A stretch of 64,000 bases of DNA from JACVRU01 sp040902725 (GCA_040902725.1 JBBDWU010000009.1:1-64000), one strand, 5' to 3'; numbered from the stretch's first letter, positions 16,316 to 25,212 are shown. Notes: a model not told the origin generated them from the letters alone. Numbers and translations: made by a program.

Positions 16316-17360
16316 GCACCAGCAGGGCCGCGGGCGCGAGCAGAAGTAGCCAGAGCGCCGCGCCGAGCCCGGCCCGCTCCGCGACCAGCCCGACGGCCAC
16401 CGGCGCGGCGCTGCCGAGCGGGCCCATGACGCCGGTCAGCGTCAGCACCATCCCGCTGCGGCCCGGCAGCTCGCCGTACAGGCGCGCCTTGAGCACCGGA
16501 TACCAACCGGCCCGCACCAGCCCGAGCACGACGAGCGGACCGAGCTTGAGCAGGCCCGGGGTGAGCAGGAAGGCGACGAAAGCGGCCGCCGCGGCGATCG
16601 CGCTCAGGCGCAGATACGCGAGGCCGCTGCCATTGCGGAGCAACCGCAGCAGCCCCAGGTTGCCGGCAAGATCGGCGAGCGTAAGCGCGCCCAGCGCGAG
16701 GGCTGCCGCCCCGCGCGAGAAGCCGGCCGCATCCACGAGATAGAGCGCCAGGAACCCGGTGAGTACGTCGCCGAGCAGGTCCGACAGCTCCAGCAGGACG
16801 AGCCAGCGCAACACCCCCCTTCGCCGCAGCGCCCGCCACGCGCCGCGCAGGCCGTGCGGAGCAGGTGCCGCAGCCATCGGCACGTGCAGGCTCGCGAGCG
16901 CGAGCAGCGCTCCCGCGACAGCGAAGCCGACGAAGAGCGGCCGCCAGCCGAGCGCGAGGAAGGCAATCGCCGCGATCAGCGCCGGGCCCACCACCGCCCC
17001 GAGCGAGCCCGCAACCGTCCAGCGCACCATGTTCTGCTCGCGCCGCCCGGGCTCGGAGTCCATCAGCGAGGCCTGCGACAGCGAGACGAAGGCGCCGCTC
17101 GCCGGCGAGAGGACGGCGAACGCGACCAGCAGCGGGAAGAAGCTCTGGCTGACCGCGACGCCCACCAGCGCCCCGGCGAAAGCGAACCCGCCGCCCGCGA
17201 CGAGCACTCGGCGGCGCCAGAGGTCGCCGAGGATCCCGACGGCCGGCTCGACGACCGCCGAGACGAGATTGGGGACGGCGAGGAGCAACCCGACCTGCGC
17301 GTAGCTCAGGCCGAGCTCGCCGCGGATGAGCGGCCACGCGGCCTCCCTCGCCCCGAACAC
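16272..17360 (-). CDS. MFS transporter, 5' end doubtful
   Basis: Major-facilitator carrier of about 12 helices in the inner membrane, substrate unknown. Seen: AAWPLIRGELGLSYAQVGLL, an A-motif-like loop GDLWRRRVLVAGG, and repeated hydrophobic helices. The first usable start is GTG 17360, but the family N-terminus (ALAVFLAIELLDELVFGAR) continues in frame upstream to an in-frame TAA at 17412-17414. An ATG with seven codons sits at 17435. So either a nonsense mutation at codon 8 has occurred or translation begins at 17360 and lacks part of helix 1. Confidence 0.75.
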   Translation of the reverse strand: MFGAREAAWPLIRGELGLSYAQVGLLLAVPNLVSAVVEPAVGILGDLWRRRVLVAGGGFAFAGALVGVAVSQSFFPLLVAFAVLSPASGAFVSLSQASLMDSEPGRREQNMVRWTVAGSLGAVVGPALIAAIAFLALGWRPLFVGFAVAGALLALASLHVPMAAAPAPHGLRGAWRALRRRGVLRWLVLLELSDLLGDVLTGFLALYLVDAAGFSRGAAALALGALTLADLAGNLGLLRLLRNGSGLAYLRLSAIAAAAAFVAFLLTPGLLKLGPLVVLGLVRAGWYPVLKARLYGELPGRSGMVLTLTGVMGPLGSAAPVAVGLVAERAGLGAALWLLLLAPAALLVLAPRRPRPCGTLRQ

Positions 17361-17451
17361 GAGCTCGTCGAGGAGCTCGATCGCGAGGAAGACCGCTAAC
17401 GCACTAGGGAGTTACCAGGGAGGGTGGCGTCGCATGAGCCGGATTCTAGGC

Positions 17452-17901
17452 TCAGCAGCGGCGCGCTTCCTGGTAGTACAGGCTGGCGACGGCGCGCAGC
17501 TCGCTGACCGGGTCGAAGGTGCGGACGGTGATCGCGTAGCGCCCCGGCTTCCAGCGCCCCGACGGGCACGCCATGCCGAACCCGCGCGCGGTCACGTCGA
17601 AGCCGAAGTTCGGGCCGCCCTCGGCGCAGTTCGGCGCGGGGCCTGTCTTCGCGCCCCGCTTCCGGGTCGTCTTCGCGCCGACGACGAGGTCGGCGAGGTA
17701 GGACACGCGCAGCTGCCGGTTCGCCGTGCAGGGAACCTTCGTGTCGTACCAGGTGCCTTTCAGCTCGCCCCCGCGCTCCGAGAGCAGCACGCGGCTGACG
17801 ACCTTCTGCGACCCGCGCTCGGCCACCGCGGTCGCGGCCGGCCGGTCGGCGGCGAGCGCCGCAGGCACGACGAGCAGGGCGAGGAGCGCGACTGCCTTCA
17901 C
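17452..17901 (-). CDS. Secreted hypothetical protein
   Basis: 149-aa protein with a signal peptide (VKAVALLALLVVPAALAA). The mature part has four cysteines (KVPCTANR, PNCAEGG, MACPSGRW, EARRC) that could form two disulfides. No family recognised. GTG 17901 is chosen because GGAGA lies about 10 bases upstream; GTG 17919 is an alternative. It diverges from the acyltransferase at 17958. Confidence 0.65.
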   Translation of the reverse strand: MKAVALLALLVVPAALAADRPAATAVAERGSQKVVSRVLLSERGGELKGTWYDTKVPCTANRQLRVSYLADLVVGAKTTRKRGAKTGPAPNCAEGGPNFGFDVTARGFGMACPSGRWKPGRYAITVRTFDPVSELRAVASLYYQEARRC

Positions 17902-17957
17902 GACTGCGAGTTCTCCCACATCCGTGCGAAGCCTTTGTTAAGTAGACACTTAGGCGC

Positions 17958-19034
17958 GTGAATCCCGAGGCCCGGGCGAAGCATCCGTTCTGGCATGCCG
18001 TGGGCCTCGGCACCACTCCCTACGCCCGGCTCGCCTTCAGGATCGAGACCCACGGCGCGGAGGACTTCCGCATGGAGCCGGGGACGCTCATCGTCGTCAC
18101 CCACCGGGCCGAGACCGACGCACCGATCCTGATCGCGGAGCTCTACCGTTGGTCGCGAGCCTGGCGCGACCGCTCGCAGCGGCTCCACTTCGCCGCCCGC
18201 GACGACCTCTTCGAGCCCGGCTTCTTCGCCGGCTTTCCGAAGCGACTGCCGGCGGCGGCGCGCCGGATCCTCAGTCCCGTGGCGATCGGCCGGTTCCTGC
18301 CGATGGTGCGCGTCCACCCGATCGGGAGCGCGAACCGGATGAAGCTCGCGCAGGCCCTGCGCCGCGTCGACCCTCGCACGCCGCTACCCGAGGTCGTGGG
18401 GCTACCCGCCCGGACGGCCGGTGAGGCACTCAGCGGACGGCTCGCAAAGGAGTTGTGGCGGGACGTCACCCCGACGGACTTCCCCGTCGAGGAGGCGTGG
18501 GCCCACCGCACCGCCGAGACGCGCCGCCAGGTCGAGACGCTGATCGAGCTCCTGCGCGCGCGCGAGCCGCTGCTGCTCTTCCCCGAGGGCCGGCCAAGCC
18601 CCGACGGCTCGCTCGGCCCGGTCCAGCGGGGCCTCTCCCTGCTCGTGCGGCGCGGCCGTCCCGAGCGGTTGCGCGCGTGGGGGATCGGCTACGACCCGCT
18701 CGTTCGCGGGCGCACCCGCGCGGTCGTTTCGGTGCGGCCGCCGGTCGAGCCGGACCTGGGGGACGTCGAGGCGCAGGTGCTCGCCGAGCTGAGGCTGGCG
18801 ATGCCGCTGACCGCCGGCTCGCTCGTGGCCCACGCGCTGCTGCGCGGCGAGGACCCCTCAGCGGCGCTCCTCGTCGCCGTCGAGGAAGCGCAGGCCGACG
18901 GCCGCCACGTCCAGCGCGACCTCGGCGCCCGCGTCGCCGAGTCCCGCTCGGTCGTGAAGGGCGTCAGCGACCCGCGCCTGGCGCGCCTGGCCCGGGAGTA
19001 CGAGAGCGCGCGAGCCACGAGCTCACCTCCCTGA
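17958..19034 (+). CDS. PlsC-like acyltransferase
   Basis: 358-aa protein of the glycerolphosphate acyltransferase superfamily, which moves fatty acyl groups to lysophospholipids or related acceptors at the membrane. Catalytic block I is HRAETDAP (H-x4-D, about 49-54), and the substrate block is LLLFPEGRPSPDG (about 208-220). There is no obvious membrane helix. The C-terminal ~90 residues are specific to this subgroup. GTG 17958. The 3' end overlaps the convergent esterase by 71 bp. The acceptor is unknown. Confidence 0.75.
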   Translation: MNPEARAKHPFWHAVGLGTTPYARLAFRIETHGAEDFRMEPGTLIVVTHRAETDAPILIAELYRWSRAWRDRSQRLHFAARDDLFEPGFFAGFPKRLPAAARRILSPVAIGRFLPMVRVHPIGSANRMKLAQALRRVDPRTPLPEVVGLPARTAGEALSGRLAKELWRDVTPTDFPVEEAWAHRTAETRRQVETLIELLRAREPLLLFPEGRPSPDGSLGPVQRGLSLLVRRGRPERLRAWGIGYDPLVRGRTRAVVSVRPPVEPDLGDVEAQVLAELRLAMPLTAGSLVAHALLRGEDPSAALLVAVEEAQADGRHVQRDLGARVAESRSVVKGVSDPRLARLAREYESARATSSPP

Positions 19035-19617
19035 GAAACCCCGGATCGATCGTGTGCGGGAGCGGATACTCGCGGTAGATGACGTCGGCGCCGGCGGCCT
19101 CGAGCGCGTCCCGCGCGCGCCGGCCCCAGTCCACCCGGATCACGGGGTCGAGCGTCCCGTGGCCGATCGCGACCGGCAGCCCCGCGCGGGTCTCGAGGTC
19201 GAGCTCGAACCCCGGCACGGTCGGGATGAAGCCGGAGCAGGCGACCAGCGCGGCCGGGGACGGCCTTCCCTTCCCGAGCGCCAGCGCGTAGCTCATGACC
19301 GTGCCCTGCGAGAAGCCGCCGAACACGGTGCGCTCGGGAGAGAAGCCGAGCCCGTCGAGCCACTCCGCCAGCTGCCCCAAGGTCGCGAGGAAGGTCGGCG
19401 GGTCGGGGTAGCCGACCGCCTGCAGCCGGTACCAGTGGGCGCCGCCGGGCGGAAAGGAGAGCGGGCCGCGCGGCAGCACGGCGAGCAGGCGCCGCTGCGG
19501 GTCGAGCAGATCGGCGAGCGGCGCCAGGTCGAGCTCGTTCGCTCCCCGCCCGTGCAGCAGGACGAGCAGCCCCTCGGGCTCGCCGGCCGCAGGGCGCGTG
19601 TGCGCGGCGAGCGTCAC
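18964..19617 (-). CDS. Phospholipase/carboxylesterase-type alpha/beta hydrolase
   Basis: 217-aa serine hydrolase of the acyl-protein-thioesterase/YpfH type. Oxyanion region LLVLLHGRGANELDL, nucleophile elbow FGGFSQGTVMS, acid in GTLDPVI and His in PLPHTIDP complete the Ser-Asp-His triad. GTG 19617 overlaps the kynureninase stop (GTGA), so it is the third gene of the formamidase-kynureninase operon. A role in kynurenine breakdown is possible but unproven. Confidence 0.85.
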   Translation of the reverse strand: MTLAAHTRPAAGEPEGLLVLLHGRGANELDLAPLADLLDPQRRLLAVLPRGPLSFPPGGAHWYRLQAVGYPDPPTFLATLGQLAEWLDGLGFSPERTVFGGFSQGTVMSYALALGKGRPSPAALVACSGFIPTVPGFELDLETRAGLPVAIGHGTLDPVIRVDWGRRARDALEAAGADVIYREYPLPHTIDPGFLREVSSWLARSRTPGPGAPGAGR

Positions 19618-20717
19618 GTCACCCGGGCTGCGGCGGCGTCGACCTCGAGGTGCGTGCCCCCCTCGACGAGCCTCCGGAGCCGGTCGACGGCGTCCCAAGC
19701 GTCGACGAAGCGCGTGTAGACCGGCGGCAGGCCGAAGCGAATCGTGTCCGGCTGACGGAAGTCGGGGATCACGTTCGCGCGCTCGATCAGGGCGCGGCAG
19801 ATGCGCCAGCCGTCCGGATGGCGTAGCGAGACGTGCGCGCCGCGGCGCTCGGGCTCGCGCGGCGTGCCGAGCTCGAAGCCGAGCGGCGCCAGCCAGGCGT
19901 CGTGCAGCTCGACCACGAGTGACGTGAGCGCGACGCTCTTCTCCCGCAGCCGCCCGATCCCCGCCTCCGCGAGCAGCCGCACGCCCGCCTCGACCGCCGC
20001 GAGCCCGAGGATCGGCGGCGTGCCGGCGAGGAAGCGCCCGATCCCCTCCACGGGGTCGTACTCGGGCCCCATCGCGAACTGCTCCCTCTGGCCGAACCAG
20101 CCCCAGATCGGCGAGCGGAGCTGCGGCTGGAGCGCGGCGCGCACGTAGAGGAAAGCGGGCGCGCCCGGTCCGGCGTTGAGGTACTTGTAGGTGCAGCCCA
20201 CGGCGAGGTCGGCGCCGGCGGCGTCGAGCTCGACCGGGACGGCGCCGGCGGAATGGCTCAGGTCCCAGAGCACGAGCGCGCCTGCCTCGTGGGCGGCAGC
20301 GGTGAGTAGGGCCAGGTCCTCCAGCGCGCCCGTCCGGTAGTCCACGTGCGAGAGGCAGACGAGCGCCACCGGCGGCTCGAGCTCGTCCAGCACGTCGTCC
20401 ACGAGCCTCAGCTCGCGGCCGAGCCCCTGGAGGACGTAGCGGTCGGTGGGGAAGTCGCCGGCGCGGCCGACGATCGCGCCGTCGCGGACGTCCAGGGCGG
20501 CGCAGGCGAGCTTGTAGAGGTTTACGGTGGTCGAGTCGGCGACCAGCACCTCGCCCGGCCTCGCGCCGATCATGGGCGCGAGCTGGTCGCCGACCTCGGT
20601 CGGCAGGTCGATCCAGTCGGCCCAGGCGGTGACGAGCCGGCTCCCCCACTCCTCGATCCGCGCCGCGATGCGCTCCGCGGTCTCGCGGGGGAGGCGGCCG
20701 AGCGAGTTGCCGTCCAC
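19614..20717 (-). CDS. kynU: Kynureninase
   Basis: PLP enzyme cleaving kynurenine (or 3-hydroxykynurenine) to anthranilate and alanine, cytoplasmic. Seen: VDGNSLGRLPRETAERI, VADSTTVNLYKL, SHVDYRTGALEDL, WDLSHSAGAVPVEL, Schiff-base Lys in CTYKYLNAGPGAP, and GTPPILGLAAVEAGV. The first usual start is GTG 20717, exactly at VDGNSL, but an open frame upstream encodes the expected ALDAADPLALFRERF leader without ATG/GTG/TTG. The true start is thus probably an in-frame CTG near 20780-20825. It lies downstream of the formamidase, supporting a kynurenine pathway step. Confidence 0.92.
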   Translation of the reverse strand: MDGNSLGRLPRETAERIAARIEEWGSRLVTAWADWIDLPTEVGDQLAPMIGARPGEVLVADSTTVNLYKLACAALDVRDGAIVGRAGDFPTDRYVLQGLGRELRLVDDVLDELEPPVALVCLSHVDYRTGALEDLALLTAAAHEAGALVLWDLSHSAGAVPVELDAAGADLAVGCTYKYLNAGPGAPAFLYVRAALQPQLRSPIWGWFGQREQFAMGPEYDPVEGIGRFLAGTPPILGLAAVEAGVRLLAEAGIGRLREKSVALTSLVVELHDAWLAPLGFELGTPREPERRGAHVSLRHPDGWRICRALIERANVIPDFRQPDTIRFGLPPVYTRFVDAWDAVDRLRRLVEGGTHLEVDAAAARVT

Positions 20718-20806
20718 GTAGATCCGCTCGCCGTCCTCGTGGACGAACCGCTCCCGGAAGAGCGCGAGCGGGTCGGCCGCGTCCAGCGCCTCCGCGTGGG
20801 CGCGCT

Positions 20807-21463
20807 CTACGGCAGCCAGTCGATCACCGCCAGCCAGGCGTCCGAGGCCGGCTCGAGATGCTCGAAGTGGCCCACGCCGGGCAGCGTAACCAGGTCGACC
20901 TCGTCGCCCGCCGCGAGCGCGGCCGCGTGGTAGCCGCGGCTGATCGAGGCCGGGACGATGTCGTCCTGCTCACCGTGGACGAGCAGCTGCGGCACCCCGA
21001 GCGGCAGCATGGCGGCGGGAGAGGCCTGCGCGTAGGCCTCGGGCGGGCAGAGCTCGCGGACGACTCCGCGGGAGAGCCCGAGCCGGGCGCCCTCCTCCAG
21101 GTCGGCCACGCCCGCCTGCGAGACCGCGTGCGTCACGAGCCCGCGCGCGGCGGCCCAGAGCGCCAGGTGCCCGCCGGCAGAGTGGCCGATCGCCACGGGC
21201 GCCGAGCCGGTTGCGCGGATCCCCGCCTCGACGTCGTCGAAGGTCGCCGGCCAGCCTCCGCCGCCCCCGAGCCGCCGGTACTCCAGGTTCCAGGCCGCCC
21301 AGCCGCGCGCCGCGAGGTCGCGGCAGAGCGGCTCCATCAGGGTGCGGTCGTAGCCCTCCCGCCAGAAGCCGCCGTGGATGAGGACGGCGACGCCGCGCGG
21401 CGCCACCGCCGGTTCGAAGAGCTCGGCGACTTGGCTCGGGTGGGGTCCGTAGGAGATGATCAC
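20807..21463 (-). CDS. Alpha/beta hydrolase, probable kynurenine formamidase
   Basis: 218-aa hydrolase with the HGGFW oxyanion motif (HGGxW is typical of arylformamidases), nucleophile GHSAGG, acid in GEQDDIVP and His in GVGHFEHL. Adjacency to kynU makes N-formylkynurenine the likely substrate; this is inference from context plus motif. GTG 21463 lies three bases from the divergent ATG at 21467, so the two starts share their ribosome-site region. Confidence 0.82.
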   Translation of the reverse strand: MIISYGPHPSQVAELFEPAVAPRGVAVLIHGGFWREGYDRTLMEPLCRDLAARGWAAWNLEYRRLGGGGGWPATFDDVEAGIRATGSAPVAIGHSAGGHLALWAAARGLVTHAVSQAGVADLEEGARLGLSRGVVRELCPPEAYAQASPAAMLPLGVPQLLVHGEQDDIVPASISRGYHAAALAAGDEVDLVTLPGVGHFEHLEPASDAWLAVIDWLP

Positions 21464-21466
21464 GCC

Positions 21467-21928
21467 ATGAGTCTCTTGAACAAGCTGAGGGGCACGGAAG
21501 CCAAGCCGGAGCCCGGGTCGGAGCGGCAGCAGATCGAGACGTCAATCATCGTGCTCGCGTACCAGCCGCGGCTGTGGCAGGAGATCCGCTCGAGCCCGCG
21601 CTACGAGCTGAGCACCACGCTCGACCGCAGCATGAGCGGCCAGCTGGCCGTGATCGCCCGCATGGGCAACCTCTTCCGGTACTTCAACGGCGAGGTGGAG
21701 ATCGACGACGAGGACCTCCGCTGGACGGCCATCGGCATCCGCGACCTCGTAGCGATCCACGAGAGCGGCCGCGACCTGAAGGGGCATCTGCAGAGCATCG
21801 TGGCGACCGTCGTCGGACCAGAGAAGGCGATGGCTCAGCTGGTGCTGAGGCTCGTCGACCCGGCCGACGAGAGCAGCCTCACGGTCGACGTCCCCCAGGC
21901 CCGCGAGCGCCTTGCGCGGGTGCAGTAG
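21467..21928 (+). CDS. Conserved hypothetical protein
   Basis: 153-aa soluble protein, family not recognised. It has a highly charged N-terminus, then RMGNLFRYFNGEVEIDDEDL and a C-terminal segment. ATG 21467 is preceded by AGGAGATG, which also lies over the divergent formamidase start. No signal peptide or membrane span. Confidence 0.65.
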   Translation: MSLLNKLRGTEAKPEPGSERQQIETSIIVLAYQPRLWQEIRSSPRYELSTTLDRSMSGQLAVIARMGNLFRYFNGEVEIDDEDLRWTAIGIRDLVAIHESGRDLKGHLQSIVATVVGPEKAMAQLVLRLVDPADESSLTVDVPQARERLARVQ

Positions 21929-21931
21929 CGC

Positions 21932-22345
21932 TCACTCCCCCGGCTTCGCGCCCGGGTAGCGCGGCAGGCCGTCCTCGGGGAGGACGTCCCACGCGGCCGC
22001 CGAGGCGACGAAGGTGTGGTACTCGGGCCGGATCCCGGGGTCGCCGTCGAGCGCGCCGAAGCGGACGGAGACCTCGTCGCCGTCGGGCCAGTCGCCGCCG
22101 AAGAGGCTCGAGCCGCACTCGCCGCAGAAGGCCTTGGCCTTCCCGCCCTCCGGCCGGAAGACGCGGACGAGCTCGGCGCCGCGCAGCAGGCGGAACTGCT
22201 CCTTCGGGACGCGGCCCTGGACGAGCCCGGCGCCACCGGAGTGCTTGCGGCAGCGCGAGCAGTGGCAGACGTTGGCGCGGCGGAACGGAAGGTCGACCTC
22301 GAAGACGACGCCGCCGCAGAGGCAGCTGCCCTCGACCGGGTCCAT
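21932..22345 (-). CDS. GFA-family zinc protein
   Basis: 137-aa member of the GFA/Mss4-like family (glutathione-dependent formaldehyde-activating enzyme fold). Zinc ligands are visible: GSCLCGGV, CHCSRCRKHSG and FCGECGSS. Real substrates of most members are unknown. ATG 22345 overlaps the upstream stop (ATGA). It converges with the 21467 gene with a 3-bp gap. Confidence 0.85.
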   Translation of the reverse strand: MDPVEGSCLCGGVVFEVDLPFRRANVCHCSRCRKHSGGAGLVQGRVPKEQFRLLRGAELVRVFRPEGGKAKAFCGECGSSLFGGDWPDGDEVSVRFGALDGDPGIRPEYHTFVASAAAWDVLPEDGLPRYPGAKPGE

Positions 22346-22752
22346 CAGCCCCGGCGCTGCCCCTTGCGCATCTTCTCCATCCGCCGCCGCTGCGCTCGGT
22401 TGACCGCCTCGGGCATGGCCCCGGACTCGCCGGCGGCGTCGAGGTACGCCTCCCGCTCGGTCGCGCTCAGCCGGCTGAGCGCCGCCTGCGCCCGCTGCGG
22501 ATCGCGCAGCGCGCCCGACCGCTCCAGCTTCGCCATCGCGCTCGCCAGCTGCGGATTGGAGCGCTCGATCGCCTTGCGCGACGCCTTCTGCATGAGGCGG
22601 CGCATGAAGCCGATCTTCGCCAGCCCGGCGACCACCGGCCGCAGGAAGCGGCCGCCCTGGACGCGTCCGAGGATCGTCACGAGCGCGAGCAGCAGGATCA
22701 GCCCGAGCAGGATGAAGATCGGGATGAACCAGGTGAGATCGAGCCCGAACAT
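22345..22752 (-). CDS. Small membrane-anchored hypothetical protein
   Basis: 135-aa protein with one N-terminal membrane helix (WFIPIFILLGLILLLALVTIL) and a long cytoplasmic, basic/Gln-rich helical tail ending RRRMEKMRKGQRRG. Family unknown. It is translationally coupled to the GFA gene. Confidence 0.65.
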   Translation of the reverse strand: MFGLDLTWFIPIFILLGLILLLALVTILGRVQGGRFLRPVVAGLAKIGFMRRLMQKASRKAIERSNPQLASAMAKLERSGALRDPQRAQAALSRLSATEREAYLDAAGESGAMPEAVNRAQRRRMEKMRKGQRRG

Positions 22753-22852
22753 CGACCGGGATCGTAGCGGGGCCGACCCCGTCGGGCCGGCCCCGCGTCA
22801 CCTCGTTGCGGCAGGCGTTGCGCCCGCGCGGTCCGGCTCGAGGCGGGTGAGA

Positions 22853-22883
22853 CGCGCCGGCGGCGCAGCACGCCGCCGGCGCG
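22853..22883 (-). terminator. Strong GC hairpin after the LEA-like gene
   Basis: Perfect 13-bp inverted repeat (22853-22865 / 22871-22883) with 5-nt loop, 8 bp after the stop of the gene at 22892. No U-tract. Probable terminator or mRNA 3'-end stabiliser. Confidence 0.55.
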
Positions 22884-22891
22884 CTAAGGAC

Positions 22892-23455
22892 CTACTTCCC
22901 CTTGTCGCCGGTCAGAAGCGAGTCGATGACGTCATGCGGCAGGGCGGCCGCGTTCAGTAGCGCCTTGCGTGCAACACCGCCTGCTTCGCTACCGATCTCG
23001 TCGGCTGCCTTGAGGGAACCGATGACTGCGGCTTTGGCGAGCTCGCCGGAGTCGCCGCCGATCGTGCCGGCCGCCTTGATCGAGCCTTGAACGGCCGATA
23101 CGGCTGCTTCTCCGACGTCGCCTCCGACGCCGCTGATGCTCTTGACTGCACCGTGGGCAGCTTGTGTCGCAGTGCTGCCGACATCTCCGCCCACCTCTTT
23201 CACTCCCTCGATCACTCCGGTGACGAGGCCCGTGGCAGCGTGAGTCGTCGAGCCTCCCGCCTTGGCTGTGATCGTGATTCCTTCCGAGACCACCCTGCCG
23301 GCGGTACCGACAGCAGTGGAGGCCACGTCACCACCTGCCTCGAGAGTCTTGACGATGGTGTCCCGTGCCACCTGCTTGGTCGTCTCAGCGACATCACCGG
23401 CACCTGAAATCGCCGAAGACAGCGCCTTGCTGAGGTCGTCGGTCAAACTGGCCAT
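22892..23455 (-). CDS. Repetitive Ala/Gly/Thr-rich (LEA/apolipophorin-like) protein
   Basis: 187-aa hydrophilic protein of about 11-22-residue repeats of the form GGDVGxxAxxAxxGxxKxxxxx, e.g. SGVGGDVGEAAVSAVQGSIK and GTIGGDSGELAKAAVIGSLK. The pattern predicts amphipathic helices as in LEA or gas-vesicle-associated/phasin-like proteins. No Cys. Base composition is visibly less GC-rich than its neighbours, with more TTG/ACT codons, which could mean transfer. Stress-protection is a guess. Confidence 0.6.
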   Translation of the reverse strand: MASLTDDLSKALSSAISGAGDVAETTKQVARDTIVKTLEAGGDVASTAVGTAGRVVSEGITITAKAGGSTTHAATGLVTGVIEGVKEVGGDVGSTATQAAHGAVKSISGVGGDVGEAAVSAVQGSIKAAGTIGGDSGELAKAAVIGSLKAADEIGSEAGGVARKALLNAAALPHDVIDSLLTGDKGK

Positions 23456-23567
23456 CGATTGTCATCTCCTTCGGGAGAGACCCCTTGTTGCCCTCGTTAC
23501 AAACTCCTCTCCAACCCTCCGCCGAGCTAAACCCGCGCTAAGCCCCACGACGAGCCGCGCTGCGCTG

Positions 23568-23605
23568 GTGGCTGAGGGCCCGCCGGCGCGGACCCTCAGC
23601 CACCG
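23568..23605 (-). terminator. Hairpin after the subtilase gene
   Basis: Perfect 12-bp inverted repeat (23568-23579 / 23594-23605), 14-nt loop, 11 bp after the subtilase stop at 23617 on the minus strand. Probable terminator. Confidence 0.55.
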
Positions 23606-23616
23606 CTTCTCCTCCG

Positions 23617-25140
23617 TTACCTGAAGGTGGGGCAGCCGTTCGCGATCGGAGCCGGGACGGGCTCCCGGGCGACCTTGGTGTCGTGCAGGACGGCCTTGAG
23701 CGCGTCGATGCGCCCGTTGCCGAAGCAGCCGTCGTAGCCCCTCAGCGAGCCGTCGACCGCGACCAGATCGATCGTCGTCGACTGCAGGTAGCTCTCGACC
23801 TCCTGCGGCCGCATGATGACGACGTCGCCGCCCGAGAGGCGGCCGAACTGGCTGACGATCAGCGCCGAGACGCCCGCCGTGTGCGGCGAGGCCATCGAGG
23901 TGCCCTGGAAGCAGCCCCAGACGTTGCCCGGGATCGTGGAGAGCACCTGCGTCCCGCACGGTCCGGGGATCTCGCCGTTCGGATTACGCGAGTTGCCGCC
24001 CGGCGCCGCGACGTCGGTCATACCGAAGCCGTAGTTCGAGTAAGACGCTTTCTCGCTCGTCGGCCCGAGCGCCATCGTCCCGATCACGCCCTGGGTCTCC
24101 GCGGGAACCACCTCGCACTCGTTGCCCGCGGGCGGATGGGCGAGATCGACGTCCGAGTTGCCGAGCGCCGCCACCGGCACGACGCCCTGGTTGCGCGCGT
24201 AGGCGATGGCGCGTTCGTTCGCGTGCCTGAACGCGCGATGCTGCGGGTCGGTCGCGCACTTGAACTCGGTCGATTCGAGCAGCTGGTCGTCGTCGACGAA
24301 GAAGCTCATGTTGATCACCTCGAGCTTCGCGTCGCCGGCGTACGTGATCCCCGCCGCCGTCGAGTTCGAGTAGCAGTAGCCGGCGGCGTCGCACACCTTC
24401 ACCGGCACGAGCGAGACGTTCGGCGCGACGCCGATCACGCCGTGGACGTTCTTCCGCGCCGCGACGATGCCGGCGACGTGCGTGCCGTGGAAGTTGTTGT
24501 CGACGCACGGCACCGGTGAGCCGGCGCCGGGCCCCGCCGGGATGAAGTCCCGGCCTTTGAGGCAGTTGACGTTCGAGCCGTCCAGATCGACGAAGTCTGC
24601 GTGGGCGCCGTCGATGCCCGTGTCGAGGATGCCGACCTCGACTGCCCGCGCCCCCGCCTGGTGCGCATGCGCCTGCGGCGCGCGGATCAGCTCCATGTTC
24701 CACTGGAGCGCCTCGAGCACGTCGACCTGCGGGTCGGGCCCGCCGCCGGGCACGTCCTCCGGCCCGACCACGACGAGCTGGCCGCTCTCGACCGCCTCCT
24801 CGTAGCTCGGGAACGCCTTCCAGACGAACTCCTCCGCGGCCTCCTCGACGAGCGGCGAGGCGCGGAGCAGGTCCGCGAACAGCGGATTCGCCGACGTGAC
24901 GCCCAGCACGCCGATCTGGCTCGAGATGTCCTGGGTGATCGTGCCGCCCGCGAGCGTGACGAGGCCGAGCGCGGCCTCCTTCGTGCCGGCGAGCGCGAAG
25001 CCGTCGCCGGTCAGGTCGCCTGCGAGGACGACGGTGTAGCTCTTGAGCTCGGCGGCGGTGGGTGTCGCGCTGCCGAACGGTGTGGCCGCGGTCGCGAACA
25101 TGAGCAGCAGCACGCCCACGGCAAGCCTTAAGCGCGTCAT
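23617..25140 (-). CDS. Secreted S8 (subtilisin-like) serine protease
   Basis: 507-aa exported peptidase. Signal peptide (1-31), then a propeptide-like region to about 150. The catalytic domain has Asp in VGILDTGIDGAHADF, His in FHGTHVAGIVAA, oxyanion Asn region VAALGNSDVD and Ser in GTSMASPHTAGVSAL. Several cysteines may form disulfides outside the cell. ATG 25140. It likely matures by removal of the propeptide and degrades external protein. Confidence 0.93.
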   Translation of the reverse strand: MTRLRLAVGVLLLMFATAATPFGSATPTAAELKSYTVVLAGDLTGDGFALAGTKEAALGLVTLAGGTITQDISSQIGVLGVTSANPLFADLLRASPLVEEAAEEFVWKAFPSYEEAVESGQLVVVGPEDVPGGGPDPQVDVLEALQWNMELIRAPQAHAHQAGARAVEVGILDTGIDGAHADFVDLDGSNVNCLKGRDFIPAGPGAGSPVPCVDNNFHGTHVAGIVAARKNVHGVIGVAPNVSLVPVKVCDAAGYCYSNSTAAGITYAGDAKLEVINMSFFVDDDQLLESTEFKCATDPQHRAFRHANERAIAYARNQGVVPVAALGNSDVDLAHPPAGNECEVVPAETQGVIGTMALGPTSEKASYSNYGFGMTDVAAPGGNSRNPNGEIPGPCGTQVLSTIPGNVWGCFQGTSMASPHTAGVSALIVSQFGRLSGGDVVIMRPQEVESYLQSTTIDLVAVDGSLRGYDGCFGNGRIDALKAVLHDTKVAREPVPAPIANGCPTFR

Positions 25141-25212
25141 TCTCCTGTTCTCCCCCCAGTTGCTTGGACCGACCCAGAGGCGGCCTTCCCCCGCGCGCGG
25201 GCTGCCTAATCG

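Noticed and set aside
17360..17435. TAA in the MFS gene as recoding
   Set aside because: TAA is not used for Sec and no supporting signal is seen. A nonsense change or alternative start is simpler.
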